Shown here piece by piece: positions 31,339 to 39,982 of a DNA stretch of 64,000 nt (positions are counted from its first letter, which is position 1; every line of letters starts with the position of its first letter). Under the pieces are notes generated by a model. The model searched no databases and was not told the DNA's origin. It worked only from the letters and a program-made list of their open reading frames with translations. Location: contig NZ_LR134318.1 in the NCBI RefSeq assembly GCF_900636825.1, positions 901,501-965,500 on the forward strand, in the 5' to 3' direction. Made by a program: the position numbers and the translations under genes. Source of the DNA: Pseudomonas fluorescens (GTDB lineage Bacteria; Pseudomonadota; Gammaproteobacteria; Pseudomonadales; Pseudomonadaceae).

Positions 31339-33444
31339 GTGAACCCGGTAATCAAAAAATTCCAGTTCGGTCAATCGACCGTTACCCTCGAGACAGGCCG
31401 TATCGCCCGTCAGGCCTCCGGCGCAGTATTGGTCACCGTTGACGACGACGTCAGCGTGTTGGTGACTGTCGTCGGTGCAAAGCAAGCCGATCCGGGCAAG
31501 GGCTTCTTCCCTCTGTCCGTTCACTACCAGGAAAAGACTTACGCTGCCGGTAAGATCCCTGGCGGTTTCTTCAAGCGCGAAGGCCGTCCTTCGGAAAAAG
31601 AAACCCTGACTTCCCGACTGATCGACCGTCCGATCCGTCCGCTGTTCCCGGAAGGTTTCATGAACGAAGTGCAGGTTGTCTGCACCGTCGTTTCCACCAG
31701 CAAGAAAACCGATCCGGACATCGCTGCGATGATCGGTACCTCGGCTGCTCTGGCCATTTCCGGCATTCCATTCGACGGCCCGATCGGCGCCGCTCGCGTG
31801 GCTTTCCACGAAAGCACCGGCTACCTGCTGAACCCGACCTACGAACAGCAAGCCGCTTCGAGCCTGGACATGGTCGTTGCCGGTACTTCCGACGCCGTGC
31901 TGATGGTTGAATCGGAAGCCAAAGAGCTGACCGAAGACCAGATGCTGGGCGCGGTACTGTTTGCTCACGACGAATTCCAGGTTGTGATCAACGCTGTTAA
32001 AGAACTGGCTGCCGAAGCCGCCAAGCCAACCTGGAACTGGGCTCCGGCTCCAGAAGCCACCGAGCTGCTGGGTGCGATCCGTGCCGAGTTCGGCGAAGCG
32101 ATCTCCCAGGCTTACACCATCACCATCAAGGCCGACCGTTACGCTCGCCTGGGTGAGCTGAAGGATCAGGTTGTTGCCAAGCTGTCCGGCGAAGAAGGCC
32201 AGCCTTCGGCCAGCGAAGTCAAAGCGGCTTTCGGCGAAATCGAATACCGCACCGTTCGCGAAAACATCGTAAACGGCAAGCCACGTATCGATGGTCGAGA
32301 CACCAAGACCGTACGTCCGCTGAACATCGAAGTCGGCGTTCTGCCGAAGACTCACGGTTCGGCGCTGTTCACCCGTGGTGAAACCCAGGCACTGGTTGTT
32401 GCAACACTGGGCACCGCCCGTGACGCACAGCTGCTGGACACCCTGGAAGGCGAGAAGAAAGACCCGTTCATGCTGCACTACAACTTCCCTCCGTTCTCGG
32501 TGGGCGAGTGTGGTCGCATGGGTGGTGCCGGTCGTCGTGAAATCGGTCACGGCCGTCTGGCTCGTCGTTCGGTTTCGGCCATGCTGCCAGCCGCTGACGT
32601 GTTCCCGTACACCATCCGCGTGGTTTCGGAAATTACCGAATCCAACGGATCGAGCTCGATGGCTTCCGTTTGCGGCGCTTCCCTGGCCCTGATGGACGCT
32701 GGTGTTCCGATGAAGGCCCCGGTTGCCGGTATCGCCATGGGTCTGGTTAAAGAAGGCGAGAAATTCGCCGTCCTGACCGACATCCTCGGTGACGAAGATC
32801 ACCTCGGCGACATGGACTTCAAAGTTGCCGGTACCGCCAAAGGTGTTACCGCGCTGCAGATGGACATCAAGATCAAGGGCATCACCGAAGAAATCATGGA
32901 AATCGCTCTGGGCCAAGCCCTGGAAGCGCGCCTGAACATCCTCGGTCAGATGAACCAGATCATCGGCCAGTCGCGTACCGAACTGTCGGCCAACGCTCCG
33001 ACCATGATCGCGATGAAGATTGACACCGACAAGATCCGTGACGTTATCGGTAAAGGTGGCGCGACCATCCGTGCGATCTGCGAAGAAACCAAGGCTTCGA
33101 TCGACATCGAAGACGACGGTTCGATCAAGATCTTCGGCGAAACCAAAGAAGCGGCTGAAGCAGCACGTCAGCGCGTTCTGGGTATTACCGCTGAAGCCGA
33201 GATCGGCAAGATCTACGTGGGTAAAGTTGAGCGCATCGTCGACTTCGGCGCATTCGTAAACATCCTGCCGGGTAAGGACGGTCTGGTTCACATCTCGATG
33301 TTGAGCGATGCTCGCGTCGAGAAAGTGACCGACATTCTGAAAGAAGGCCAGGAAGTGGAAGTGCTGGTACTGGACGTGGACAACCGCGGCCGTATCAAGC
33401 TGTCCATCAAAGACGTGGCAGCTGCCAAGGCTTCGGGCGTTTAA
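31339..33444 (+). CDS. pnp: Polynucleotide phosphorylase
   Basis: The 701-residue protein starts at GTG (31339) after AAGGTAGG and has two RNase PH domains (1-~140 and ~310-545), a helical linker, then KH ([17 protein letters not shown]) and S1 ([20 protein letters not shown]) domains. The second PH domain has the [14 protein letters not shown] active-site motif. It degrades RNA 3' to 5' with phosphate and assembles with RNase E in the degradosome. Length is normal. Confidence 0.99.
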   Translation: MNPVIKKFQFGQSTVTLETGRIARQASGAVLVTVDDDVSVLVTVVGAKQADPGKGFFPLSVHYQEKTYAAGKIPGGFFKREGRPSEKETLTSRLIDRPIRPLFPEGFMNEVQVVCTVVSTSKKTDPDIAAMIGTSAALAISGIPFDGPIGAARVAFHESTGYLLNPTYEQQAASSLDMVVAGTSDAVLMVESEAKELTEDQMLGAVLFAHDEFQVVINAVKELAAEAAKPTWNWAPAPEATELLGAIRAEFGEAISQAYTITIKADRYARLGELKDQVVAKLSGEEGQPSASEVKAAFGEIEYRTVRENIVNGKPRIDGRDTKTVRPLNIEVGVLPKTHGSALFTRGETQALVVATLGTARDAQLLDTLEGEKKDPFMLHYNFPPFSVGECGRMGGAGRREIGHGRLARRSVSAMLPAADVFPYTIRVVSEITESNGSSSMASVCGASLALMDAGVPMKAPVAGIAMGLVKEGEKFAVLTDILGDEDHLGDMDFKVAGTAKGVTALQMDIKIKGITEEIMEIALGQALEARLNILGQMNQIIGQSRTELSANAPTMIAMKIDTDKIRDVIGKGGATIRAICEETKASIDIEDDGSIKIFGETKEAAEAARQRVLGITAEAEIGKIYVGKVERIVDFGAFVNILPGKDGLVHISMLSDARVEKVTDILKEGQEVEVLVLDVDNRGRIKLSIKDVAAAKASGV

Positions 33445-33473
33445 TCACCCCTTCGCTTTAGCGCAATAAAAAA

Positions 33474-33505
33474 GCCCCGCCGTGAAAACGGCGGGGCATT
33501 TTTTT
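33474..33505 (+). terminator. Terminator after pnp
   Basis: GCCCCGCCG-TGAAAA-CGGCGGGGC followed by ATTTTTTT, and preceded by an A-run; a strong rho-independent terminator. Confidence 0.95.
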
Positions 33506-33523
33506 GTCTGGCATCTGGATCAA

Positions 33524-33591
33524 GAGATCGCAGCCTGCGGCAGCTCCTACACACAGGGCTACTGTAGGAGTCGTCGCGTGCGGTGATCTTT
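33524..33591. repeat. Degenerate GCAGCTCCTACA-type REP element
   Basis: The left arm AGATCGCAGCCTGCGGCAGC and the following TCCTACA are intact, but the right arm (TGTAGGAGTCGTCGCGTGCG) has diverged. It lies between pnp and tRNA-Thr. Confidence 0.7.
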
Positions 33592-33626
33592 GCTTTTGTG
33601 AAAACCGGTGCTAGGTTTAGCCCACC

Positions 33627-33702
33627 GCCCGTGTAGCTCAGCCGGTAGAGCAGCGCACTCGTAACGCGAAGGTCGCAGGTTCGATTCCTGTCTCGGGCAC
33701 CA
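33627..33702 (+). tRNA. tRNA-Thr (anticodon CGT)
   Basis: The 76-nt cloverleaf has acceptor GCCCGTG paired with TCGGGC-type arm (one G-T and one mismatch-prone end), D arm AGCTCAGCCGGTAGAGC, anticodon loop CTCGTAA (CGT at 33660-33662), T arm GCAGGTTCGATTCCTGT and encoded CCA. It reads ACG. Confidence 0.95.
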
Positions 33703-33708
33703 TCTTTC

Positions 33709-34206
33709 TTATTTCACCTTGCGGCTCAAATCCTCAACGGTACGTTTGAGCTGATCCATCGCTCGATCCTGATCGTTGATTTTCTGCTTCAGACTGGAAA
33801 TCTCACTGCTGTTGGAATTTGAACTGGACCCGCTGTTGCGCTTGAGTTCTTCAACCTGACGCCCGAGCGTCTCGAGTTTGCGGTCCTGTTCTTTGACCTT
33901 GTTTTGCAGTTCATCGATTTCCTTGCCGTTGGAAGTCGAGCTTGTGCCGCTGCTGCGTTTAAGCTCTTCGATCTGGCGGGATTGCTCGCCGATGGTGTCA
34001 CGCATCTTTTTCAGCTCATCAATGCTGATGTCGCTTCTGATCACCACTTCTTTGCCGTAATCGTTATGAACCAGCGAAACCTTGTCACCAGTGGACTGGC
34101 TGGTGTTGCTCAACTCAATGGCCATGGCGCTTGCTGGCACGACTAAGGCGGTGATCAGAGCCGAGGTAGAAACAACTGCGGAAATCTTCGAAAAGCTGCG
34201 CATCAC
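33709..34206 (-). CDS. Exported coiled-coil protein, function unknown
   Basis: The 165-residue protein has a signal peptide (MMRSFSKISAVVSTSALITA, cleavage probably after ASAMA near residue 29), a short polar segment, then three heptad-like charged helices (about 64-86, 96-121, 133-165) separated by Ser/Thr/Asn linkers (SSGTSSTSNG and NSGSSSNSNSS). The repeats share the wording DELQxKVKEQDRKLETLxRQVEELKR. It looks like a periplasmic coiled-coil or spacer protein. A second Met (34203) is an alternative start. The stop lies 7 bp from the end of tRNA-Thr on the opposite strand. Confidence 0.72.
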   Translation of the reverse strand: MMRSFSKISAVVSTSALITALVVPASAMAIELSNTSQSTGDKVSLVHNDYGKEVVIRSDISIDELKKMRDTIGEQSRQIEELKRSSGTSSTSNGKEIDELQNKVKEQDRKLETLGRQVEELKRNSGSSSNSNSSEISSLKQKINDQDRAMDQLKRTVEDLSRKVK

Positions 34207-34477
34207 TGGTTTTCCTTGTGAACAGCATAGAGGTGCCGAAGTGGCACATCGCTATGACTCGAAATCCGCATTTATGTTCCGCAGGTCAGCTTTTTCTGCG
34301 GCAGATGAAAAGAGCCGTGTAATTCGTCATGCAAACGTCCTATATTCGGTGCCTGCATGAGCATCGCTTAGCAGTTTTCAGATGATCCCGAATGGTTCCG
34401 AAGGCCGGTCTATCCGCGTCAGAGAGATCCTTGATGATCCAGATCCATCCTCCATTCCAATGATCAGCGAGAACCCC

Positions 34478-34777
34478 ATGACTGAATTGACTCAAGAGCA
34501 ACGCCACGAACAAGCGCTGGAAAAATACCTTCTGGATGTCCCCGACCTGAAGGAAGAGATCAAGGACCTGAGCGCCGATGATCAGAAAGACCAGATCCAG
34601 TGGGCCTTCGAGGATGAAGCCGAAGCGCAGGGCTTGCAGCCGTGGGAGTTGACGCTCAAGTACACGAGCACGCCGGAAGAATTCGAGGCACAGCGCCTTG
34701 TGCTGCACAAGGAGGCGGCTGAAGTATTGGGTGTCGAATGGGATGAATACTGCGAGATGAATAATCTCGTCGTTTGA
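34478..34777 (+). CDS. Small acidic conserved protein (DUF6388-like)
   Basis: The 99-residue cytosolic protein (MTELTQEQRHEQALEKYLLD) is acidic and mainly helical, with WAFEDEAEAQGLQPWELTLK and a C-terminal VLGVEWDEYCEMNNLVV. I recall similar small proteins in many pseudomonads grouped as DUF6388, without known function. The ATG at 34478 was chosen because GCGAGAA lies upstream; an in-frame ATG at 34382 would add 32 less family-like residues. Confidence 0.65.
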   Translation: MTELTQEQRHEQALEKYLLDVPDLKEEIKDLSADDQKDQIQWAFEDEAEAQGLQPWELTLKYTSTPEEFEAQRLVLHKEAAEVLGVEWDEYCEMNNLVV

Positions 34778-34801
34778 CGAGAGCTGCTAGCTCCAAGCGG
34801 C

Positions 34802-34841
34802 AAGCTGCAAGTCAAAGCAAAAGCGCTGTGGCTTGCAGCTT
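34802..34841. repeat. Inverted repeat between convergent genes
   Basis: AAGCTGCAAG (34802-34811) and CTTGCAGCTT (34832-34841) form a 10-bp stem with a 20-nt loop, extended by AGCGG/CCGCT further out. It lies between the small acidic protein gene and nadC and may end both transcripts; the sequence resembles a third pseudomonad REP type. Confidence 0.6.
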
Positions 34842-34852
34842 TACCGCTGCTG

Positions 34853-35701
34853 TCAGAGGCTGAGTCGCATCGACAGATCGACAGCTTTGACGTCTTTGGT
34901 CATTGCGCCGATCGAGATGTAATCCACACCGGTTTCAGCAATCGGCAGCAGCGTGCTTTCGTTGATGCCGCCGCTGGCCTCCAGTTTTGCCTTCCCGCCG
35001 TTAAGGCGCACGGCTTCGCGCATGTCAGCCAGGCTCAGCTCGTCGAGCATGATGATATCGGCACCGGCCTCCAGCGCTTCTTTCAGTTCTTCAAGGCTTT
35101 CCACTTCGATTTCCACCGGTTTGCCCGGGGCGATCTTGTGCGCGGAGGCCACTGCTTCGGCGATGCCACCGCTGGCGGCGATGTGGTTTTCCTTGATCAG
35201 GAACGCATCGTAAAGACCGATGCGGTGATTGTGGCAGCCGCCGCAGGTGACGGCATATTTTTGCGCCAGGCGCAGGCCCGGCAGCGTCTTGCGGGTGTCC
35301 AGCAGTTTCACTTGGGTCTGTGCAACGAAGTCAGCCAGGTACTGCGCGCGTGTCGCCACTCCGGAGAGCAATTGCAGAAAGTTAAGCGCGCTGCGTTCGC
35401 CGGTCAGCAACGACCGGGCCGGGCCTTCCAGGTGAAACAGCGGCTGATTGGCTTTCACGCGCTGGCCATCGACCACTTGCCAATGCACGGCAACGCGCGG
35501 ATCAAGCTGACGAAACACGGTGTCGACCCACGCGGTGCCGCAGATGACGGCGTCGTCGCGGGTAATGATGGTGGCTTTGGCCAGACGTTCGGCCGGGATC
35601 AGTTGCGCGGTGATGTCGCCGCTACCGATGTCTTCGAGCAACGCACGGCGCACGTTGGCTTCGATTTCGGCGGTCAAATCGGCGAGACGTAGATTCGGCA
35701 T
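34853..35701 (-). CDS. nadC: Nicotinate-nucleotide pyrophosphorylase (carboxylating)
   Basis: The 282-residue quinolinate phosphoribosyltransferase has an N-terminal sandwich domain ([14 protein letters not shown]) and a C-terminal barrel with [40 protein letters not shown] and the phosphate-binding ASGGINES and ISIGAMTKD segments. It makes nicotinate mononucleotide from quinolinate and PRPP for NAD synthesis. The start ([20 protein letters not shown]) at 35701 gives the normal length; the open frame runs another 117 codons upstream without family similarity. Confidence 0.97.
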   Translation of the reverse strand: MPNLRLADLTAEIEANVRRALLEDIGSGDITAQLIPAERLAKATIITRDDAVICGTAWVDTVFRQLDPRVAVHWQVVDGQRVKANQPLFHLEGPARSLLTGERSALNFLQLLSGVATRAQYLADFVAQTQVKLLDTRKTLPGLRLAQKYAVTCGGCHNHRIGLYDAFLIKENHIAASGGIAEAVASAHKIAPGKPVEIEVESLEELKEALEAGADIIMLDELSLADMREAVRLNGGKAKLEASGGINESTLLPIAETGVDYISIGAMTKDVKAVDLSMRLSL

Positions 35702-36091
35702 AACGGGCTCCACAAACAAAGTGATTCGATTATAGGGGCATGCCGCAAGCCAACCCAAGGCGAGAACGCGGCTGCCTGAATGCATCCGGTCGAATTTCTT
35801 TGAGTAAACGGCATCGCAGCATGGTCTGTGGAAGGGCTGCGACATAAGGGAAACCCTGAGGGCTATAGCGCCGGTGACAACTTTTGCAAGATAATCCGCC
35901 TTGCATTTGACGTCATAGCTTTGACGTGAAGGGCCGCCAGCATTGTTGGGAGCTGTGGAAGCGAGCCTGCTCGCAAAAGCGCACTGCCAGTCACCGACAA
36001 TGTCACTGACATGTCGCCTTCGCGAGCAAACTCGCTCCCACAGGGGGCTCAATCGAAAGTGACCGAAGAATCACCGCTTCAGGAGGCTGGG
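35702..36091. other. nadC to DUF1631 intergenic region
   Basis: This 390-bp divergent spacer holds a REP doublet (35946-36042) and must contain the promoters for both flanking genes, but I could not place them with confidence. No small gene stands out. Confidence 0.5.
35946..36042. repeat. REP doublet with an unequal left arm
   Basis: The right arm TTCGCGAGCAAACTCGCTCC-CACA and the left arm TTGGGAGC..GCGAGCCTGCTCGC are complementary in their outer and inner parts. The left arm has an extra TGTGGAA between GGGAGC and GCGAGC. The arms bracket an inner inverted repeat (CAGTCACCGACA / TGTCACTGACA). Confidence 0.7.
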
Positions 36092-38266
36092 ATGCACAAC
36101 GACGGGAAAGTAGTTCCCTTGCACAAGGTTGCTACCGATCAGGCCAATCACGCGCCGCTCGCCCGCCTGCCTGTGATTCTGCTGCAGGTTCGCGATAAGG
36201 CTGCGCAGCAACTGCGCCACGCCTTGCAGGACCTTTTCGATAACGCCGATGACACACTGTTCGAAATGGCGGATCGAGCACGCAACGACGTCGATCAGAA
36301 CATTTTCTTCGAAGCCATGCGCGACCTGCGTCTAAAGCGCAAGAATATCGAGCGCGGTTTTCTTGAGCTGTTCTTCGAGGCTTTTGTTGGTCTGACTCGC
36401 TACGATTCTGTCGACCCGGTGTTGCCGCAAGCGTTGATCGGCGAAGCGTCTACCCCACGCACCGATGACATGGAACGCCAAGTGGCGGTCGAAACCATGG
36501 TCAGCCGGGTGCTCAAACGTGATGGCTTCGCCCTCGGCCAACTGACCGCGCGGCTGAATGCGCTGCTCGGCAATCCCCTCGATGATCACCACAATCCGCT
36601 CGGCCCGGCATTGCTTTGCGAGTTCTTCTTGCAGGCGGGTCGTAATCTCGGTGTGGAAATCAAGGTCAAACTGATCCTGCTGAAGCTGTTCGAGCGCTAT
36701 GTATTGGCGGACACCGAGCAGCTGTACGCCGAGGCCAATCAGTTACTCAGAGCTACCGGCGTATTGCCCGAACTCAAACCCGCGCCGACGCGACGTGCAA
36801 TGGACCGTGCGACCGCCAGCGTCTATGGCGAAGAGCGCATTGTTCCGCCCCCGGCCGATGATGGCGAGCCTGAAGTCTTCCCCGCGTTGCAGAAATTGCT
36901 TCTGCAAGTACGTGGCAGTGTTGCGCCGACGCTTGAGTCCGGCGCCACCGCCCAGCCAATTTCAACCCGCGACCTGCTGCGCTTGCTGTCGCACTTGCAG
37001 CAATACGTGCCGACCCTGACTGCGCAGGACGACTTCGATCTGCGCCAACAACTCGAACAGTTGCTGACCCGCGTCAGCGTCAGGAGCGGCAAATCCCGCA
37101 GCGTAGACGGTGCAGATGAAGATGTGATCAACCTGATCGCGATGATCTTCGAGTGCATGCTCGCGGACCGCAACCTGCCGGATTCGTTGAAAGCATTGAT
37201 CGCTCGTTTGCAGATTCCAATGCTCAAGGTCGCCGTACTCGACAAGAATTTTTTCAGCCGCAGCAGCCACCCGGCGCGGCGCCTGCTCAACGAAATCGCG
37301 GCGGCGGCCATGGGCTGGGGCGATTGCGACGGTGATGCGCGCGATAGCCTGTATCTGCGGATCGAACAGGTGGTGCAACGGTTGCTGAGCGATTTCGTCG
37401 ATGATCCGGCAATTTTCTCCGAGCTGCTGGCGGATTTTCTCGCCTTCACCAACGATGAACGGCGCCGCAGTGAATTGCTTGAGCAACGTTTGCGTGACGC
37501 CGAAGAAGGCCGGGCGAAAACCGAACTGGCTCGGCGCCGGGTCGAGCAAGCGTTGAACCACGCCTTGCTGGGCAAGGTTTTACCACCGTGCGTGGTGAAC
37601 TTTCTGCAGAACGCCTGGAGTCAGGTGCTGTTGCTGACCCGCCTCAAGCATGGCGATCAGTCTGCCGAGTGGCAGGCCGATGTGCAGACCATGGAGCAAC
37701 TGATCTGGAGCGTCCAGCGTGACGATGACGCTGAGTTCAGCCTGCATTTATTGGCGCTGGTGCCGGGCTTGCTCAAATCGCTGCGTGACGGGCTGAACAG
37801 CATCGCGTTCGATCCGTTTGCCACCAGCGAGTTTTTCAGTGAGCTCGAAGCGCTGCACGTGAGCGTGCTGGAACCTGCGGCGGACGCCCATCCAGCGCCC
37901 GCAATGGTTGAAGTGTCGCAACGCATCGTGCTCCACACTGCTGAAGAGAGCAGCATGACTGCAGAGCGCCAACCCCATAACGACGCTGTTTTGCGTCAGG
38001 TTGAGCAATTGCGCCTGGGCAGTTGGGTGCTGTTTGAGGAGGAAGACGAGCAGACCCTGCGCTGCAAGCTGGCGGCCATCATTCAGGCGACCGGCAAATA
38101 CGTGTTTGTCGATCGCACCGGGATGAAGGTGCGCGAGCGCAGTCGTGTGGCGCTTGCGCAGGAATTACAGCGCGGTGCGGTGCGGGTACTGGACGATACG
38201 TTGTTGTTCGATCGCGCGCTGGAGTCGGTGCTCGGTCAACTGCGTCGACTCAATCGCGCCAAGTGA
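36092..38266 (+). CDS. DUF1631 family protein
   Basis: The 724-residue soluble, largely helical protein (MHNDGKVVPLHKVATDQANH) matches the DUF1631 family known from Pseudomonas and other proteobacteria; function is not established. No catalytic motif or membrane segment is visible. Features include FFEAMRDLRLKRKNIERGFL near the N terminus and a C-terminal part (about 650-715) with LGSWVLFEEEDEQTLRCKLA and VFVDRTGMKV, resembling a small beta-barrel (PilZ-like in wording, which I cannot confirm). AGGAGG precedes the ATG at 36092 perfectly. It is 63 bp before ampD. Confidence 0.8.
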   Translation: MHNDGKVVPLHKVATDQANHAPLARLPVILLQVRDKAAQQLRHALQDLFDNADDTLFEMADRARNDVDQNIFFEAMRDLRLKRKNIERGFLELFFEAFVGLTRYDSVDPVLPQALIGEASTPRTDDMERQVAVETMVSRVLKRDGFALGQLTARLNALLGNPLDDHHNPLGPALLCEFFLQAGRNLGVEIKVKLILLKLFERYVLADTEQLYAEANQLLRATGVLPELKPAPTRRAMDRATASVYGEERIVPPPADDGEPEVFPALQKLLLQVRGSVAPTLESGATAQPISTRDLLRLLSHLQQYVPTLTAQDDFDLRQQLEQLLTRVSVRSGKSRSVDGADEDVINLIAMIFECMLADRNLPDSLKALIARLQIPMLKVAVLDKNFFSRSSHPARRLLNEIAAAAMGWGDCDGDARDSLYLRIEQVVQRLLSDFVDDPAIFSELLADFLAFTNDERRRSELLEQRLRDAEEGRAKTELARRRVEQALNHALLGKVLPPCVVNFLQNAWSQVLLLTRLKHGDQSAEWQADVQTMEQLIWSVQRDDDAEFSLHLLALVPGLLKSLRDGLNSIAFDPFATSEFFSELEALHVSVLEPAADAHPAPAMVEVSQRIVLHTAEESSMTAERQPHNDAVLRQVEQLRLGSWVLFEEEDEQTLRCKLAAIIQATGKYVFVDRTGMKVRERSRVALAQELQRGAVRVLDDTLLFDRALESVLGQLRRLNRAK

Positions 38267-38329
38267 TCGCGCGTGATGGATCCACACGGCATACTGAGCG
38301 CCAACACAGTCGGCGTTGAAGGAATCGGT

Positions 38330-38890
38330 ATGCAGTTGGATCCCGCGAGCGGGTGGTGTCATGGCGTGCAGATCTGCCCGTCGCCCAACTTCAATGAGCG
38401 CCCGGCGGGCGAAGTTTCGCTGTTGGTCATCCACAACATCAGCCTGCCGCCGGCACAGTTCGCCACCGGCAAGGTGCAGGAATTTTTCCAGAACCTTCTG
38501 GATGTCACCGAACATCCCTACTTTGCAGGGATCGCTGACCTGCGGGTTTCAGCGCATTTTCTGATCGAACGTGACGGCACAGTCTCCCAGTTTGTCTCTT
38601 GTCTGGATCGGGCGTGGCACGCGGGCGTATCAGTGTTCGAGGGTCGCGAAACCTGTAACGATTTTTCCGTGGGCATCGAACTCGAAGGCACCGATGATCT
38701 GCCGTTCACCGATGCGCAATATCGCGTGTTGACGGTGCTGACCCGACAATTGCAAAAAGCATTTCCGGCCATCACCGGCGCGCGTATTTGCGGGCACAGC
38801 GACATTGCTCCCGGGCGCAAGACCGATCCTGGGCCGGGGTTCGACTGGGCGCGCTACCGTGCGGCCCTGGCAGAAGAGGAAGGACAATGA
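38330..38890 (+). CDS. ampD: N-acetylmuramyl-L-alanine amidase AmpD (1,6-anhydro form)
   Basis: The 186-residue amidase_2 protein (MQLDPASGWCHGVQICPSPN) has zinc ligands His35 in LVIHNISLPP and the C-terminal ICGHSDIAPGRKTDPG His/Asp, plus SAHFLIERDGTVSQFV. It has no signal peptide, as expected for the cytoplasmic recycling enzyme that cleaves anhydro-muropeptides and so limits AmpR-driven beta-lactamase expression. The ATG at 38330 gives the family length; an upstream ATG pair at 38273 would add 19 residues. It overlaps ampE by ATGA. Confidence 0.95.
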   Translation: MQLDPASGWCHGVQICPSPNFNERPAGEVSLLVIHNISLPPAQFATGKVQEFFQNLLDVTEHPYFAGIADLRVSAHFLIERDGTVSQFVSCLDRAWHAGVSVFEGRETCNDFSVGIELEGTDDLPFTDAQYRVLTVLTRQLQKAFPAITGARICGHSDIAPGRKTDPGPGFDWARYRAALAEEEGQ

Positions 38891-39726
38891 GTTTTCTGGT
38901 GTTACTGCTGGCGGTCTGGATCGAGAAATTCTCGGCACTGCGCCATCGGCTTCAGCGTGATGGCGGATGGGTCCGCGAGCTGCACAAACTCGAAAGCAGC
39001 CAGCGCCTGGCTGATAAGCCGTGGCTGGTTTTGACGATTCTGATCTTGCTGCCGGTGGCGCTGCTCGGCTTTTTGCTGCTGGTGCTCGAACCGGTGGCTT
39101 ATGGTCTGCTGGCCTTGCCCGTACATTTGCTGGTGGTGATTTACAGTCTGGGGCGAGGCGATCTGCTCGGCGGCCTCGGACCGTTCCGCGATGCGTGGCG
39201 CCGCGAGGATTTGCAGGCAGCGGCTCACGTGGCCAAGCGCGACCTGGATATCTGCGCCGACAGCGGTGAGCAATTGCTGGATCGGGTCCAAGGGCATTTG
39301 CTATGGCAGGCTTATCAGAGTTTCTTCGCGGTAATTTTCTGGTACTTCCTGCTCGGGCCTGTGGCTGCGCTGGCCTACCGCTTGTTGGCGCTGGCCGAGG
39401 AGCATGGCAAGAATCCCGCGCTAGTGGAACGCGCAGCGCAACTGCGCCACGCCTTTGACTGGGTGCCGGTGCGCTTGCTGGCAGCGAGCCTGGCACTGGT
39501 CGGTAATTTCGTTGCGGTCAGCCGAGTCATGCTGCATGAATTGCTGAACTGGAACATTAGCGCTGCGCATCTGATCAACAAAGTCGGTCTGGCAGCGGGC
39601 GAGATCCCGCCTCCGGCGCTCGGCCCGGAAGGCATCAACACCCTCGATTGTCTGTGGGAGTTGCTGCTGCGTGCGGCGGTGTTGTGGTATGCCGGGTTTG
39701 CCTTGTGGACGGTTCTGGTTCACTGA
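38887..39726 (+). CDS. ampE: AmpE family inner-membrane protein
   Basis: The 279-residue protein (MSFLVLLLAVWIEKFSALRH) has four membrane segments (about 1-12, 50-90 as two helices, 145-165, 255-275) and soluble loops with YSLGRGDLLGGLGPFRDAWR. It pairs with ampD in one operon; AmpE has been proposed as a sensor in beta-lactamase induction, but its role is unsettled. The four-base overlap with ampD (ATGA) fixes this start. Confidence 0.93.
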   Translation: MSFLVLLLAVWIEKFSALRHRLQRDGGWVRELHKLESSQRLADKPWLVLTILILLPVALLGFLLLVLEPVAYGLLALPVHLLVVIYSLGRGDLLGGLGPFRDAWRREDLQAAAHVAKRDLDICADSGEQLLDRVQGHLLWQAYQSFFAVIFWYFLLGPVAALAYRLLALAEEHGKNPALVERAAQLRHAFDWVPVRLLAASLALVGNFVAVSRVMLHELLNWNISAAHLINKVGLAAGEIPPPALGPEGINTLDCLWELLLRAAVLWYAGFALWTVLVH

Positions 39727-39777
39727 TCTGCTGATTCATCAAAAGACCGAACCACCTAAAGATCAAAAGCGCAGATC

Positions 39778-39856
39778 AAAAGATCGCAGCCTGCGGCAGC
39801 TCCTACACAGGGATTGTGTGTTTCCTGTAGGAGCTGCCGCAGGCTGCGATCTTTTT
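39778..39856. repeat. GCAGCTCCTACA-type REP hairpin (CTGCGG variant)
   Basis: The left arm AAAAGATCGCAGCCTGCGGC..CCTACA and the right arm TGTAGG..GCCGCAGGCTGCGATCTTT are perfect complements of the CTGCGG variant, around an 18-nt loop. It lies between ampE and the chemoreceptor gene. Confidence 0.85.
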
Positions 39857-39982
39857 GTTGTTAACCTTAAGTTACAAAACCTCCCGCCGATTTGCGCTAT
39901 ACAGAGACTGCGCCCGATAGTGGCTATCTGCTGTCGCCCCGCGCCTGCTAATAAAAACAAGAAAAACCAAGGGAGACTTCCA

